Origin: Rhizobium leguminosarum
Lineage (GTDB): Bacteria; Pseudomonadota; Alphaproteobacteria; Rhizobiales; Rhizobiaceae
Assembly (NCBI RefSeq): GCF_004123835.1
Contig: NZ_MZMU01000002.1
Span: 372,001 to 436,000 of the forward strand
Reading direction: 5' to 3'
Length of the DNA stretch: 64,000 bases
Shown: positions 1 to 8,565 of the stretch, in pieces
How the letters are laid out: each line of letters begins with the position of its first letter
Numbering within the stretch: the first letter of the stretch is position 1
Program-made: the position numbers and the translations under genes
Notes under the pieces: model-generated
What the model saw: the letters and a program-made list of their open reading frames with translations, nothing else
Database searches by the model: none
What the model was told of the DNA's origin: nothing

Positions 1-2
1 AC

Positions 3-473
3 CGGCCGGGACAGGCGATGGTCGTTTCGATTGCCGGGCAGGGAGCGATGCCGACGACCACGGCTGTGGCGACCGCCAGCTTTTCTTGGCAGACATTGCA
101 GCTTCCGCTGCTGGCATCGGAAGACGGTGTTGAAGCGCTGAAGGCCGCACTGCCGGAACCGTTCGCGCGGCGACAAACCCTGTTGCGCGTCACGCTGTCC
201 GGCCGTGTCCGATTGAACGGGCGCACAGCAATGACCAGCCTGCTGCAACAGGTCGCGCCGGAATTTGCGCATCTGGAGATCGATACGGAACTGCTGGGGA
301 CCGATTGTGAGAGCGATGATCTCGAGATCATCGACCGAGCCGGTGCGCTGCGCGATACAGCGGAGTTGCTGCTTGCCGAAAGCCTCGACCAATCCCGCTC
401 GGGCGACGACAGGGGCGTGGCGCGCGAGGCGTTGATCCGCCTGTTTTCCTATTGCGAGGCGATCGATCGATGA
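3..473 (+). CDS. C-terminal part of SbcD/YhaO-like metallophosphoesterase (partial)
   Basis: The frame is open from the first bases, so this is the 3' end of a gene that begins outside the window. About 156 residues are visible and they carry no catalytic motif; the phosphoesterase core would lie upstream. The identification rests on context. The stop codon overlaps the start of an SbcC/YhaN-like ATPase in an ATGA junction (470-473), the usual order of nuclease then ATPase in SbcD-SbcC and YhaO-YhaN pairs. In such pairs the nuclease subunit processes DNA ends under control of the coiled-coil ATPase. The visible part is acidic and ends with a Leu/Ile-rich helix, which would suit a C-terminal region contacting the partner. 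Some other protein co-transcribed with the ATPase cannot be excluded. Confidence 0.55.
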   Translation, partial: RPGQAMVVSIAGQGAMPTTTAVATASFSWQTLQLPLLASEDGVEALKAALPEPFARRQTLLRVTLSGRVRLNGRTAMTSLLQQVAPEFAHLEIDTELLGTDCESDDLEIIDRAGALRDTAELLLAESLDQSRSGDDRGVAREALIRLFSYCEAIDR

Positions 474-3097
474 AACTCAACGCCCTTCGCCTTCACAATG
501 TCAAACGCTTCGCCGGCCGCGGCATATCCGTCGAAGGAATCGCCGACGGCGTCAATGTGCTCAGCGCCGCCAACGAGCACGGCAAATCGACTTGTTTCGA
601 GGCGCTGCATGCGCTGTTCTTCCAGCCGCACGGCGGCACGCCAAAGAGCGTGCAGATGCTGCGTCCCTATAGCGGCGGCAATCCGATCGTCGAGGCCGAT
701 ATCACCATCGAAGCCGGCCGCTACCGCCTGACCAAGCAGTTCTATGGCGGACGGCGCGCCAGCGTCACCGATCTCGGCAGCGGCCGGCTCGTCGCCCAGG
801 CCGACGAGGCCGAGGCTTTCATCGGCGATCTCATTTCCGGCGGAACTGCCGGCCCGGCAGGCCTGCTCTGGGTGCGCCAGGGCATAACCGGCATCGAAAA
901 TCGCAGCAAGAGCGAGGAAGAAAATGACAAGCGGGTGCGCGAAAGCCTGCTGTCTTCGGTGCAGGGCGAGGTGGAGGCGCTGACGGGCGGACGGCGTATG
1001 TCGGCGGTGCTCGAAGCCTGCGAGGATGAACTCAATCGCCTGGTCACCGCGACGCTCCGGCCAAAGACCGGAGGCCGCTTTGCCGCCGCGCTCGACGATC
1101 GTGACCGGCTGCAGGCGGAGGAGGCGCGGCTGGCCAAGGAGGTGGAGATGCTGCACGGCGCGCTCGACCGCCGCCGCTCTGTGCAGGCGAGACTCAGCGA
1201 ACTGGAAAATTCGGACGAAGAGGCCGGCCGGAAGGCGGCGATTGCCAATGCCGAGTCGGTGCTCGAGGCCGCCAAACTGCACGACAGGGAACTCAAGGCA
1301 CTCGATGCCGAAGCTGCCCTGGCCGCCAGCCGTCGCGACGAGGCGCAGCAGGCATTCGACCGCTTCCACGCGGCATTGAACCGCAGTGACGAACTCGCGC
1401 GGCGTTTCGCCGTAACGGAAAAACAGCTTTCAAATGCAGCCGAGCGACGCGCGGCATCGCTGGCCGAAAGCGAGGCCGCAACGGCGGAGGTGCAGGCAGC
1501 CGAAGAGGAAGAGCGGGTAAACCGCGAATTGCTGACCCGGCTGGAGGGGGCGCTTCGTTCGCGCCACGCCGCAGAGCGGCTGGCGGAGGTTCGTCTGCAT
1601 CTCGAACAGGCGGAAGCGGCGCGACGGCAGATCGAGGACGGGGAGGCTGCGCATGCATTGCTCGCCATTCCAGCCGATGCGATCGAACGGCTCGAAGCGT
1701 TGGACCTCAAGATCATTGGCTTGCGTGCAGCAGCCGAGGTCGGTCTTCCCAGGCTCAGGATCGACTATCTGAAGGACACCTCCGGATCGGTGAGCATGGA
1801 CCGCCAGCCTTTGCCAGGCGGCGAAGATAGGAGTTTTGCCGGGGTGGCGAGGCTCGACATAGCAGGCGTCGGCACCCTGACGATCCATTCCAGCCGGCAG
1901 GCAGAACAGGACGGAGCGCTCGAAACCGCGGAAGCCACGCGCCAAACATTGCTTGCCAGGCTCGGTGTCGACAGTTTGCGGGCGGCGCGACAGCGCGATA
2001 TTGCCGCCCGGAACAAGCAAGAGGAACTGGTGCGGGCACGCCAGCGGTTCGCCGACGTGGCGCCGAATGGCATCGACCAGCTTCACCTCGATGCCGCACG
2101 CTTTGCGGAACTCAGTCAGGGTCCAGTCGAACTCGACGCCGACCCGGAAGAGGTGCGCGCCCGTCTCGCGGATGCGACGCAGCGTATCGAACTGGCGCGA
2201 AACCGGGCGCGGGAAGCGTCGGTGATGCGTACTGAGGCCGGCGAGGCAATATTGCGCGCGCAAACGGAGCACGCCAAACTTGGCCAGGACCTCGAGGCCA
2301 TCGCGGCGATCATCGGTCCCGAAGCCGGCCGACCGGAATTGCAACGGGACCTTGCGGCCAGGCTTTCCAGCGCCAAAGAACAATCCGACGCGGTTGAACT
2401 CCGGGCCGGGCCTTTGCGCAGAGCCGGGCGAGACCTCGCCGGCGCGGAAGCCGCCCTTGCCAGGGCACGTTCGGTCGCCGACGCCGCAGCACGTGAAATT
2501 GCCAGGTTACGCGAGGAGCTTGCCGACCTCGGCGGTCAAATTCGCACCCGCTCAGACAGTGCGGTGGAAGAAAACTGGTTGGAAACTCGCGGTTTGCTTG
2601 ACGCGGCGCGGGAGCAGGTGAAGCGTTTCGAGACCGAGGTCGCCGTCCTGGATCGCCTGCGCAAGGCGCTGACGGCGACGCGGGCAGCCGCGCGCGACCT
2701 CTATCTCAAGCCCGTCATGAACGAACTCGCCCCGCTGGTCGGCCTGCTGTTCGACGACATCTCGATTACCTTCGACGGCGACACCTTGCTGCCGCAGATC
2801 GTGCGCCGCAACGGCCTGGACGAGGATGTCGACCGGCTGAGCGGCGGCATGCGCGAGCAGCTCTCGGTGCTGACCCGCCTCGCATTCGCCCGACTGCTCG
2901 CCCGCGACGGTCGGCCGGCACCTGTTATCCTCGACGATGCGCTGGTTTATTCCGACGACGACCGGATCGAGCGGATGTTCGACGCGCTGCACCGCCAATC
3001 ACGCGACCAGCAAATCCTCGTCTTCTCCTGCCGCCAGCGCGCCTTCGCCAAGCTTGGCGGCAACGTGCTCACCATGCAGCCATGGCAGCCGGATTGA
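470..3097 (+). CDS. SbcC/YhaN-like coiled-coil AAA ATPase
   Basis: A predicted 875-residue SMC/Rad50-like ATPase that should partner the upstream nuclease in DNA end processing. The N-terminal Walker A is NEHGKST (GKS at residues 38-40), in the form common in YhaN proteins, where the first glycine of the loop is not conserved. Residues from about 180 to 730 are rich in Ala, Glu, Arg and Leu with heptad character, as expected for long antiparallel coiled coils. Near the C-terminus are an ABC-like signature LSGGMREQLSV (about 790-800) and a Walker B PVILDDALVYSDDDR starting at residue 818. I chose the ATG at 470 because the protein then starts MKLNALRLHNVKRF, the normal family N-terminus; an upstream TTG at 452 would add six residues. 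It overlaps the preceding stop by four bases, so translation is probably coupled. It ends 13 bp from a convergent gene. Confidence 0.85.
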   Translation: MKLNALRLHNVKRFAGRGISVEGIADGVNVLSAANEHGKSTCFEALHALFFQPHGGTPKSVQMLRPYSGGNPIVEADITIEAGRYRLTKQFYGGRRASVTDLGSGRLVAQADEAEAFIGDLISGGTAGPAGLLWVRQGITGIENRSKSEEENDKRVRESLLSSVQGEVEALTGGRRMSAVLEACEDELNRLVTATLRPKTGGRFAAALDDRDRLQAEEARLAKEVEMLHGALDRRRSVQARLSELENSDEEAGRKAAIANAESVLEAAKLHDRELKALDAEAALAASRRDEAQQAFDRFHAALNRSDELARRFAVTEKQLSNAAERRAASLAESEAATAEVQAAEEEERVNRELLTRLEGALRSRHAAERLAEVRLHLEQAEAARRQIEDGEAAHALLAIPADAIERLEALDLKIIGLRAAAEVGLPRLRIDYLKDTSGSVSMDRQPLPGGEDRSFAGVARLDIAGVGTLTIHSSRQAEQDGALETAEATRQTLLARLGVDSLRAARQRDIAARNKQEELVRARQRFADVAPNGIDQLHLDAARFAELSQGPVELDADPEEVRARLADATQRIELARNRAREASVMRTEAGEAILRAQTEHAKLGQDLEAIAAIIGPEAGRPELQRDLAARLSSAKEQSDAVELRAGPLRRAGRDLAGAEAALARARSVADAAAREIARLREELADLGGQIRTRSDSAVEENWLETRGLLDAAREQVKRFETEVAVLDRLRKALTATRAAARDLYLKPVMNELAPLVGLLFDDISITFDGDTLLPQIVRRNGLDEDVDRLSGGMREQLSVLTRLAFARLLARDGRPAPVILDDALVYSDDDRIERMFDALHRQSRDQQILVFSCRQRAFAKLGGNVLTMQPWQPD

Positions 3098-3110
3098 TGA
3101 GGATCGATGC

Positions 3111-4379
3111 TCAGGCGAGCACTCTGCCGCGCTCAAGCCACAGATAGGCTGCAGCCGTCCAGGAAAAGCCGAGGCCGCCGCAGCCTTCGCCGGTGACGGG
3201 GTCGAAATATTCGGCGAAACCTTCCGTCTCGATCGCCGCAATGGTGGATTTCCGCAGCTCTTCGGCGGCATCCGCATGGCCATTGCGCTTGAGGCCGTCG
3301 ATCAGGAGCCAGTTGATGATTGCCCAGGCGGGGCCGCGCCAGTAACGCTTCGGCTCCCAGCTGGCGATGCCCGGCTTGGTTGTGGGGAAGGCGACCTTGA
3401 GGTCCTTGGACCAGGCTTTCATTTCCGAGACCAAGGCGTCGGCAACCTGCTTGTCGAGGTCCAGCGAGAGGAGGGGAATGAAACCGGCTTGCGTTGCGGC
3501 TTCGACATCTTCGCCGGAGATCAGGTCTCGGGAGACGAAGCGCGCGAGGTCCGGCCGCCATTGGGCCATTATCGCCTTGCGAGTGCGGTTGTTGAAGGCA
3601 GCGATCTCAATCGCGTCCTCGGTCCGGCCGAACAGGCGGGCAAGGTGCTCGAGGTCTTCGCCGGCCTTGAGCAGGATGGCGGTCGTCTGGATCTCGGCGA
3701 CCTTGAAGGACGCCTTTTCCCATTGTTTCGCCGGATCCCAGCCACAGGCGGCATAGGTATCGACCAGATGAATGAAGCGGCGGTAATCCTCATCGCGCGG
3801 ACGCATGTCGGCATCGACATGGCCGGTATCCTTGCGCACCACAGGGGTATCGGTGGTGGTGGGTACACGAGCGAGCGCGATGTCCCAGGCGGGAGAATTG
3901 TCGCTGCCGCTTTCCCAGGGATGCAGGAGTGCTGCGAGCCCCGTGCCATCGGGATCGCGGGCGGAATACCACCAGCGGTGCCATTTCAACGCTGCCTCGT
4001 AGAGGGGCAGGGTGCGTGCTTCGGCATCGTTGCCGGCGGCTTCATGCAGCTTGCGCAGTGCGATTGCGAAGACCGGCGGCTGGGTTATGCCGGAGGTCGG
4101 GATCGTATGCTCAGTGCGCCAGACGTTCGGCCCCGGGAAATAGGTTTCGCTTGGCGCGTGGAAGACGATATGCGGGATCATCCCATCCGCCCACTGGCCC
4201 TCGACCAGCCGTTCCAGCTCGCGATAGGCGCGATCGATATCGTAGAGCGCGAAGCCCATGGCGACGAAGGCGGAATCCCAGTTCCACTGGAAGGGATAGA
4301 GCCGGTCGGTCGGCACGGTATAGCCGCCGCGATCGTTGGCGGCGAGGATGCGTTTCGCCTGGTCGATATGCATGTTCAT
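3111..4379 (-). CDS. GH63-like (MGH1-type) glycoside hydrolase
   Basis: A 422-residue cytoplasmic protein without a signal peptide. It resembles the (alpha/alpha)6-barrel glycosidases of the GH63/mannosylglycerate-hydrolase-like group. Visible signatures are FQWNWDSAFVAMG near residue 30 (with the conserved WNWD aspartate), QWADGMIPHIVF, SGITQPPVFA, HPWESGSDNSP, YWRGPAWAIINWLL, EYFDPVTGEGCGGLGFSWTA and a C-terminal AAYLWLE. The group includes enzymes that cleave alpha-glucosides or alpha-mannosides such as glucosylglycerate and mannosylglycerate. The true substrate cannot be read from the sequence. It is the last gene of a LacI-ABC importer operon, 19 bp after the ATPase gene, so it probably hydrolyses the imported glycoside inside the cell. 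Alternatives are a trehalase-like or kojibiose-type alpha-glucosidase. The family call is firm and the specificity is open. Confidence 0.8.
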   Translation of the reverse strand: MNMHIDQAKRILAANDRGGYTVPTDRLYPFQWNWDSAFVAMGFALYDIDRAYRELERLVEGQWADGMIPHIVFHAPSETYFPGPNVWRTEHTIPTSGITQPPVFAIALRKLHEAAGNDAEARTLPLYEAALKWHRWWYSARDPDGTGLAALLHPWESGSDNSPAWDIALARVPTTTDTPVVRKDTGHVDADMRPRDEDYRRFIHLVDTYAACGWDPAKQWEKASFKVAEIQTTAILLKAGEDLEHLARLFGRTEDAIEIAAFNNRTRKAIMAQWRPDLARFVSRDLISGEDVEAATQAGFIPLLSLDLDKQVADALVSEMKAWSKDLKVAFPTTKPGIASWEPKRYWRGPAWAIINWLLIDGLKRNGHADAAEELRKSTIAAIETEGFAEYFDPVTGEGCGGLGFSWTAAAYLWLERGRVLA

Positions 4380-4398
4380 GTCGGGTACTCCGGTATTC

Positions 4399-5457
4399 TT
4401 AGGCCAAAACGGCCGGAAAGGACTTGCCGCTTTCGGGCGAAAGCCAGGTGATGCGCTTCTGGTCGAGCTTGAGACCGATCGTCTCGCCGCTCTTCACGGT
4501 CTCCGAGGCCGGCAGGATGACACGGACCGGCTGGTCGTGGATCGAACCGGTCAGAAGCAGATGCGAGCCCATCGGCTCGGCAACGCGCACTCGCATTTCG
4601 AGACCCTGCGGCAGCGGCGCGAGTTCGACGGCCTCGCCGCGCAGGCCGAGGATGATTTGATCGCCGGATTCCCGCGGCACCGCAAGCTGTTCTATACCGG
4701 CCGCCACCTGGCCGTTGGAAACCGGCACCTGGATGAAGTTCATCGGCGGATTGCCGATGAAGCCGCCGACGAAACGTGTCGCCGGGTGATTGTAGATGTC
4801 GACCGGATGGCCGACCTGCTCGACCACGCCGCCATGCATGACGGCGATGCGGTCGGAAAGGCCCATCGCTTCCGTCTGGTCGTGGGTGACATAGATCGTC
4901 GTGGTGCCTGCCGATTGCAGCACGGTCTTGAGTTCGGTGCGCATTTCGAGACGTAGCAGCGCGTCGAGGTTCGAAAGCGGTTCGTCCATCAACAGAACCT
5001 TCGGTTCGACGGCAAGGGCGCGAGCGACCGCCACGCGCTGGCGCTGGCCGCCGGAAAGCTTGTTAGGGTACCGGTCGAGATATTGTTCGATATGCAACAG
5101 GCCGGCGGCCTTTTCGACCTGCGCCTTCACGCGTGCGTCGTCGGCCTTCTGCATCCGCAGCCCAAAGGCGACGTTTTCGTAAACAGTCATATGCGGAAAG
5201 ACGGCGTAGTTCTGGAAGACCATCGCAAGGCCGCGATCCTTAGGCGGGAGGCCGATTACCGACTTGTCGCCGATGCGGACATCGCCTGATGTTGCGGTCT
5301 CGAGGCCGGCGATGATCCGCAGCAGCGTGGTCTTGCCGCAGCCGGACGGGCCGAGCAGCGAGACGAATTCGCCGTCGTTGATCGTCAGCGAGACCTCTTT
5401 CAGCGCCTGGAAGGCTCCGAAGCTCTTGCGGATGCGGTCGATGACAATATTGGCCAT
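4399..5457 (-). CDS. CUT1 ABC importer ATP-binding protein (MsmK/UgpC type)
   Basis: A 352-residue ATPase that should power the two permeases encoded just upstream. Walker A is GPSGCGKT, the signature is [16 protein letters not shown], Walker B is [12 protein letters not shown] and the H-loop is THDQTEAMGLS. The C-terminal third has the TOBE/OB-fold region typical of sugar importers. The ATG at 5457 gives the family N-terminus MANIVIDRIRKSFG. A longer reading from 5532 would add 25 residues overlapping the upstream permease gene and is unlikely. The gene lies 13 bp after that permease and 19 bp before the glycosidase, in one operon. Confidence 0.93.
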   Translation of the reverse strand: MANIVIDRIRKSFGAFQALKEVSLTINDGEFVSLLGPSGCGKTTLLRIIAGLETATSGDVRIGDKSVIGLPPKDRGLAMVFQNYAVFPHMTVYENVAFGLRMQKADDARVKAQVEKAAGLLHIEQYLDRYPNKLSGGQRQRVAVARALAVEPKVLLMDEPLSNLDALLRLEMRTELKTVLQSAGTTTIYVTHDQTEAMGLSDRIAVMHGGVVEQVGHPVDIYNHPATRFVGGFIGNPPMNFIQVPVSNGQVAAGIEQLAVPRESGDQIILGLRGEAVELAPLPQGLEMRVRVAEPMGSHLLLTGSIHDQPVRVILPASETVKSGETIGLKLDQKRITWLSPESGKSFPAVLA

Positions 5458-5470
5458 ATCTCTGGTCCCG

Positions 5471-6328
5471 TTATTTGGAGGAAATGCCCCAGATCGCGAA
5501 GAGGTAACGTCTGACCGCGAAAATGAAGACAACCGAGGGAAGGATGAGCATCAGGCCCCCGGCAAACCGGTAATGCATCGGGCTTTCCGAAAGCACGGTC
5601 AGCAGGTAGGCGGTCAGCGTGCGGTTGCGCACCGTCAGCACCGAGGCGGCAAAGACCTCATTCCATGAGATGACGAAGGCAAAGACCGCGGTTGCGACGA
5701 TGCCGGGGAGCGCCAGCGGCGCCACCACCTTGAAGAAGGCCTGGATGCGGGTGCAGCCGAACACCCAGGCGGCTTCCTCCAATTCCTTCGGCACACCGAG
5801 GAAAATCCCCTGGGTGACGAGTGCTGCGAAAGGCAGCGCCAGAACCGTATGGATCAGGCCGACGCCGAGGATCGTGTCGTAGAGGCCGAGCCGGATGAAG
5901 GAGACCGTCAGCGGCAGCGCCAGGATCGCCAGCGGGAAGGCGCGGGTCAGCAGTACCAGGAGGCGGTAGCTATCCTTGCCGCGGAAATCGTAGCGGGCGA
6001 GCGCATAACCGGCCGGCGCGCCGAGCAGGATCGAAAGCGCCACCGTGATGCCTGCCGCACCCAGCGAATTGAGAAATGACTGGACGACACCTTCCGTCTT
6101 CAGGAAGAGAAAAAAGGGCTCCAGTGAAATGCCCGTGGGAAGGCCGGTTTTCGGCCAGACATAGACGCCCTGGCGACCGCCGAGTGCGCCGAGTGCCACC
6201 AGATAGATCGGCACCAGCACCCAGGCACAGAGTGCGGCGATGCCGCTCCAGAGCAGCCAGCGGCGTGAAGAGACGAAGCCGGCGGCGTTGCGGGTGTCGG
6301 CACTCGTGTTGACGGTATCCGTGGTCAT
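5471..6328 (-). CDS. CUT1 ABC importer permease (MalG/MsmG type)
   Basis: A 285-residue inner-membrane permease with about six hydrophobic segments. The cytoplasmic EAA loop is seen in ELEEAAWVFGCTR followed by VAPLALPG, which docks the ATPase. The start at 6328 overlaps the stop of the first permease gene by four bases (ATGA), and the N-terminus MTTDTVNTSADTRNAAG is a plausible short cytoplasmic tail before the first membrane helix. An open frame continues about 187 codons further upstream but only shadows the neighbouring permease gene. With the other permease it should form the heterodimeric channel of the first sugar importer. Confidence 0.9.
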   Translation of the reverse strand: MTTDTVNTSADTRNAAGFVSSRRWLLWSGIAALCAWVLVPIYLVALGALGGRQGVYVWPKTGLPTGISLEPFFLFLKTEGVVQSFLNSLGAAGITVALSILLGAPAGYALARYDFRGKDSYRLLVLLTRAFPLAILALPLTVSFIRLGLYDTILGVGLIHTVLALPFAALVTQGIFLGVPKELEEAAWVFGCTRIQAFFKVVAPLALPGIVATAVFAFVISWNEVFAASVLTVRNRTLTAYLLTVLSESPMHYRFAGGLMLILPSVVFIFAVRRYLFAIWGISSK

Positions 6329-7176
6329 GGCAGGCGCTCCGGATCGACCTTCAAGGCTTTCAGATAGATAAGCGTGGCGGCAAGCGAGATGATCATGATC
6401 AGCACCGCGTAGGCGGCGGCGACGCTGTAGTTCTGGTTCTGGTTCTGCCAATTGTAGGCCTCGCCGACCAGAACCGGGAAATTGCGTCCGCCGAGCGCAT
6501 AGACCACCGCGAAGACCTCGAAGGCGAGCACGGTGCGCAGGATCAGTGCCGATTGCAGGGCGGGGCGGATCAGCGGCAGGGTGATGCGCCAGAAGCGCGT
6601 CCACGGGCCAGCCCCGAAGATTTCGGCGGCTTCGCTGAATTCCTTCGGTACCTGGTTGAGACCGGCGACAATGATGACCATGACGATTGCCGTGCCGCGC
6701 CAGATTTCGGCAACCGCAATCGCGACGAAGAGCGCGACCGGCGTCTGGTAGGAGAGCCAGCTTGCCTGCCTGCCGATGATGCCGAGGCCGAAGAGCAGCG
6801 AATTCAGATAGCCGGTATTCTGCAGGATCGACAGCCAGACGAGACCGGCGGCGAGGTCGGAAATGCCGAGCGGGATCGTCCAGATCCACAGGATCGTTTC
6901 CCGCCCGCGGCCGACCTTGGCGACCATCGTGCCCATGGCAAGCGCAATGGCGATCTGCACCGGCACGACCGCGATCGTCAGCAGGAAGGTGTTCTTCACC
7001 GAGCGGGTGAAATTGATGTCGGTGACCATGCGCTCGGCATTCACGAGCGATGGCGCGCCATTGTCCGAAACCGCCAGCCAGATCGTCTGCACCAGTGGCA
7101 CGACGAAGAGCAGCGCCAGGAAGGCGACGGATGGCAGGATCAGCAGATAAGGGATCCAGGGTCGGCTATTGGTCAT
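6325..7176 (-). CDS. CUT1 ABC importer permease (MalF/UgpA type)
   Basis: A 283-residue integral membrane protein. It starts MTNSRPWIPYLLILPSVAFL, with the LLILPS first helix common in MalF-type permeases. The EAA loop reads EFSEAAEIFGAGPWTRFWR followed by ITLPLIRPAL. About six membrane helices are apparent. It lies about 72 bp after the binding-protein gene, with a hairpin in the gap (7211-7235), and its stop overlaps the next permease gene. Role inferred from family and position: channel half of the importer that feeds the GH63-like enzyme. Confidence 0.9.
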   Translation of the reverse strand: MTNSRPWIPYLLILPSVAFLALLFVVPLVQTIWLAVSDNGAPSLVNAERMVTDINFTRSVKNTFLLTIAVVPVQIAIALAMGTMVAKVGRGRETILWIWTIPLGISDLAAGLVWLSILQNTGYLNSLLFGLGIIGRQASWLSYQTPVALFVAIAVAEIWRGTAIVMVIIVAGLNQVPKEFSEAAEIFGAGPWTRFWRITLPLIRPALQSALILRTVLAFEVFAVVYALGGRNFPVLVGEAYNWQNQNQNYSVAAAYAVLIMIISLAATLIYLKALKVDPERLP

Positions 7177-7210
7177 CGGCTCCCCCTTTGACGAGCAGAG
7201 TGGTGAAGGA

Positions 7211-7235
7211 GCGCCCGGGCATTTCGCCCAGGCGC
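7211..7235 (-). other. Intercistronic hairpin after the binding-protein gene
   Basis: A stem of GCGCCCGGGC (7211-7220) against GCCCAGGCGC (7226-7235) with a five-base loop; nine of ten pairs match. No T-tract follows. It sits between the binding-protein stop and the permease start, where such stems often protect the 5' part of the mRNA and keep binding protein in excess. That role is inferred. Confidence 0.5.
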
Positions 7236-7248
7236 TTGCTAAGCGGAT

Positions 7249-8523
7249 TTATTCAACCGGGCAGGGGCCGTCGCTCTTGGCATCGGGCGCCCAGCAGGCA
7301 GCCTTCGTGTCGGCCATCAGCTTGGCCATCGTGGCGCCCTCGGCCTTCAGCACGTCTGCAACGGGCTCGTTCTGCAGCACGATGCGCTGAAAACTGTCCA
7401 TGTAGACCTTGTTGAACTCGCCGCCCTTGTCGCCGAGACCGACCGGGAGCAGCGAGATGACCGCGTCCTTGGAAGCCTGGGTGGCGGTGACCGCACCGGC
7501 GAGCAGGGCGACGCCGGCATCGAGATCCGGCGGCAGCTTGACGTTCAGGGTCGGAAAGAAGCCGACCTTGGAGGCGGTCAGGAGCTGCGTGTCCGGCATG
7601 GAAAGGTGCTCGATGATCTTTTCTGCGCCGGCCTTGTCGGGCGCGCCTTTCGGAATGGCGAGACCGGCAACGACCGGCATGTAGCCGCGACCCTTGGGAC
7701 CGGCGGGGGCGGGGAAGACGACATAATCATCCGGTGCTGCGGAAATGGCATTCTTCAGACGGGCGATGTGATCCCAGGCGACCATGACTTCACCGGCCGC
7801 CAGCGGCTCCTGCATGAAGTCGTAGCTGGTCGAGTTCGGCGTCACGTAGGCCCATAGCGCCTTCAGCTTCTCCCAGCCGGCGGCAGCATCCGCACTCTGG
7901 AAGGTGCGTACGACACCGCCGGTGAAGGATGGATAGAAATAGCCCTGGAAATAACGCGCCATCAGCCCCTTCGGGCCGGCGGGAAAGCCGATCTGCGGCT
8001 GGCCTGTGGCCTCCTGCATATTCTTGCCCCACTCGATCAGTTGATCGTAGTTCAGCGCGTTCACGTCGGCTCCAGCCGGCAGGTATTGCAGGGCTTCCTT
8101 CTTGGCTGCCATCACATAGGTCGCCTGCATCCAGGGGATGTACTGCTGGGTCGACTTGCCGAGCTTGCCGAGATCGAGCAGCGACTGCGGCATACCACTC
8201 GCTGCCAGCTTCTTGGCGAGATCGTCGAGTGGCTCGAGCGTGTCCTTGTCGGCGAGCGGCGAAAGCTCGCCATGCAGCGCACCGACCAGGCTGACCGTGT
8301 GCTTGCCGGCCTGGCGTTCGGCCTCCATGCGGACCGCAAACTGCGGCGGCTCCTCGACCACGTAGTCGACCGGGCCGACGTCCTTCAGGAGTTCCTCGCG
8401 CACGACCGTCGCCTCCTCGATCGGACGAAGCTGGGTGGATACGAAAACTGTCTGGGCAAGCACCGGTGAGGCGAAGGCCAGCACGGTGGAAGCCAGAATT
8501 CCAAATGACATGATATGTTTCAT
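7249..8523 (-). CDS. Extracellular sugar-binding protein (family 1 SBP)
   Basis: A 424-residue periplasmic binding protein. The N-terminus MKHIMSFGILASTVLAFASPVLAQ is a Sec signal peptide with likely cleavage after VLA. The body has the features of family 1 solute-binding proteins, including the PAGPKGRGYMPVVAGLAIPK stretch that shapes the ligand lobe. The ATG at 8523 is preceded by a strong AAGGAGGAG site, so this start is preferred over one at 8559. It follows the LacI gene by 42 bp and precedes two permeases, one ATPase and a GH63-like glycosidase. The ligand is therefore likely a small glycoside taken up intact, though its identity cannot be read from the sequence. Confidence 0.9.
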   Translation of the reverse strand: MKHIMSFGILASTVLAFASPVLAQTVFVSTQLRPIEEATVVREELLKDVGPVDYVVEEPPQFAVRMEAERQAGKHTVSLVGALHGELSPLADKDTLEPLDDLAKKLAASGMPQSLLDLGKLGKSTQQYIPWMQATYVMAAKKEALQYLPAGADVNALNYDQLIEWGKNMQEATGQPQIGFPAGPKGLMARYFQGYFYPSFTGGVVRTFQSADAAAGWEKLKALWAYVTPNSTSYDFMQEPLAAGEVMVAWDHIARLKNAISAAPDDYVVFPAPAGPKGRGYMPVVAGLAIPKGAPDKAGAEKIIEHLSMPDTQLLTASKVGFFPTLNVKLPPDLDAGVALLAGAVTATQASKDAVISLLPVGLGDKGGEFNKVYMDSFQRIVLQNEPVADVLKAEGATMAKLMADTKAACWAPDAKSDGPCPVE

Positions 8524-8565
8524 CTTCTCCTCCTTCATTGTTCTTTGTTTGAGATGCACTGCTGT

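Noticed and set aside
2937..4451. 504-codon plus-strand frame over the GH63-like gene
   Set aside because: It runs antisense to a well-supported glycosidase gene and starts inside the ATPase gene; no family resemblance.
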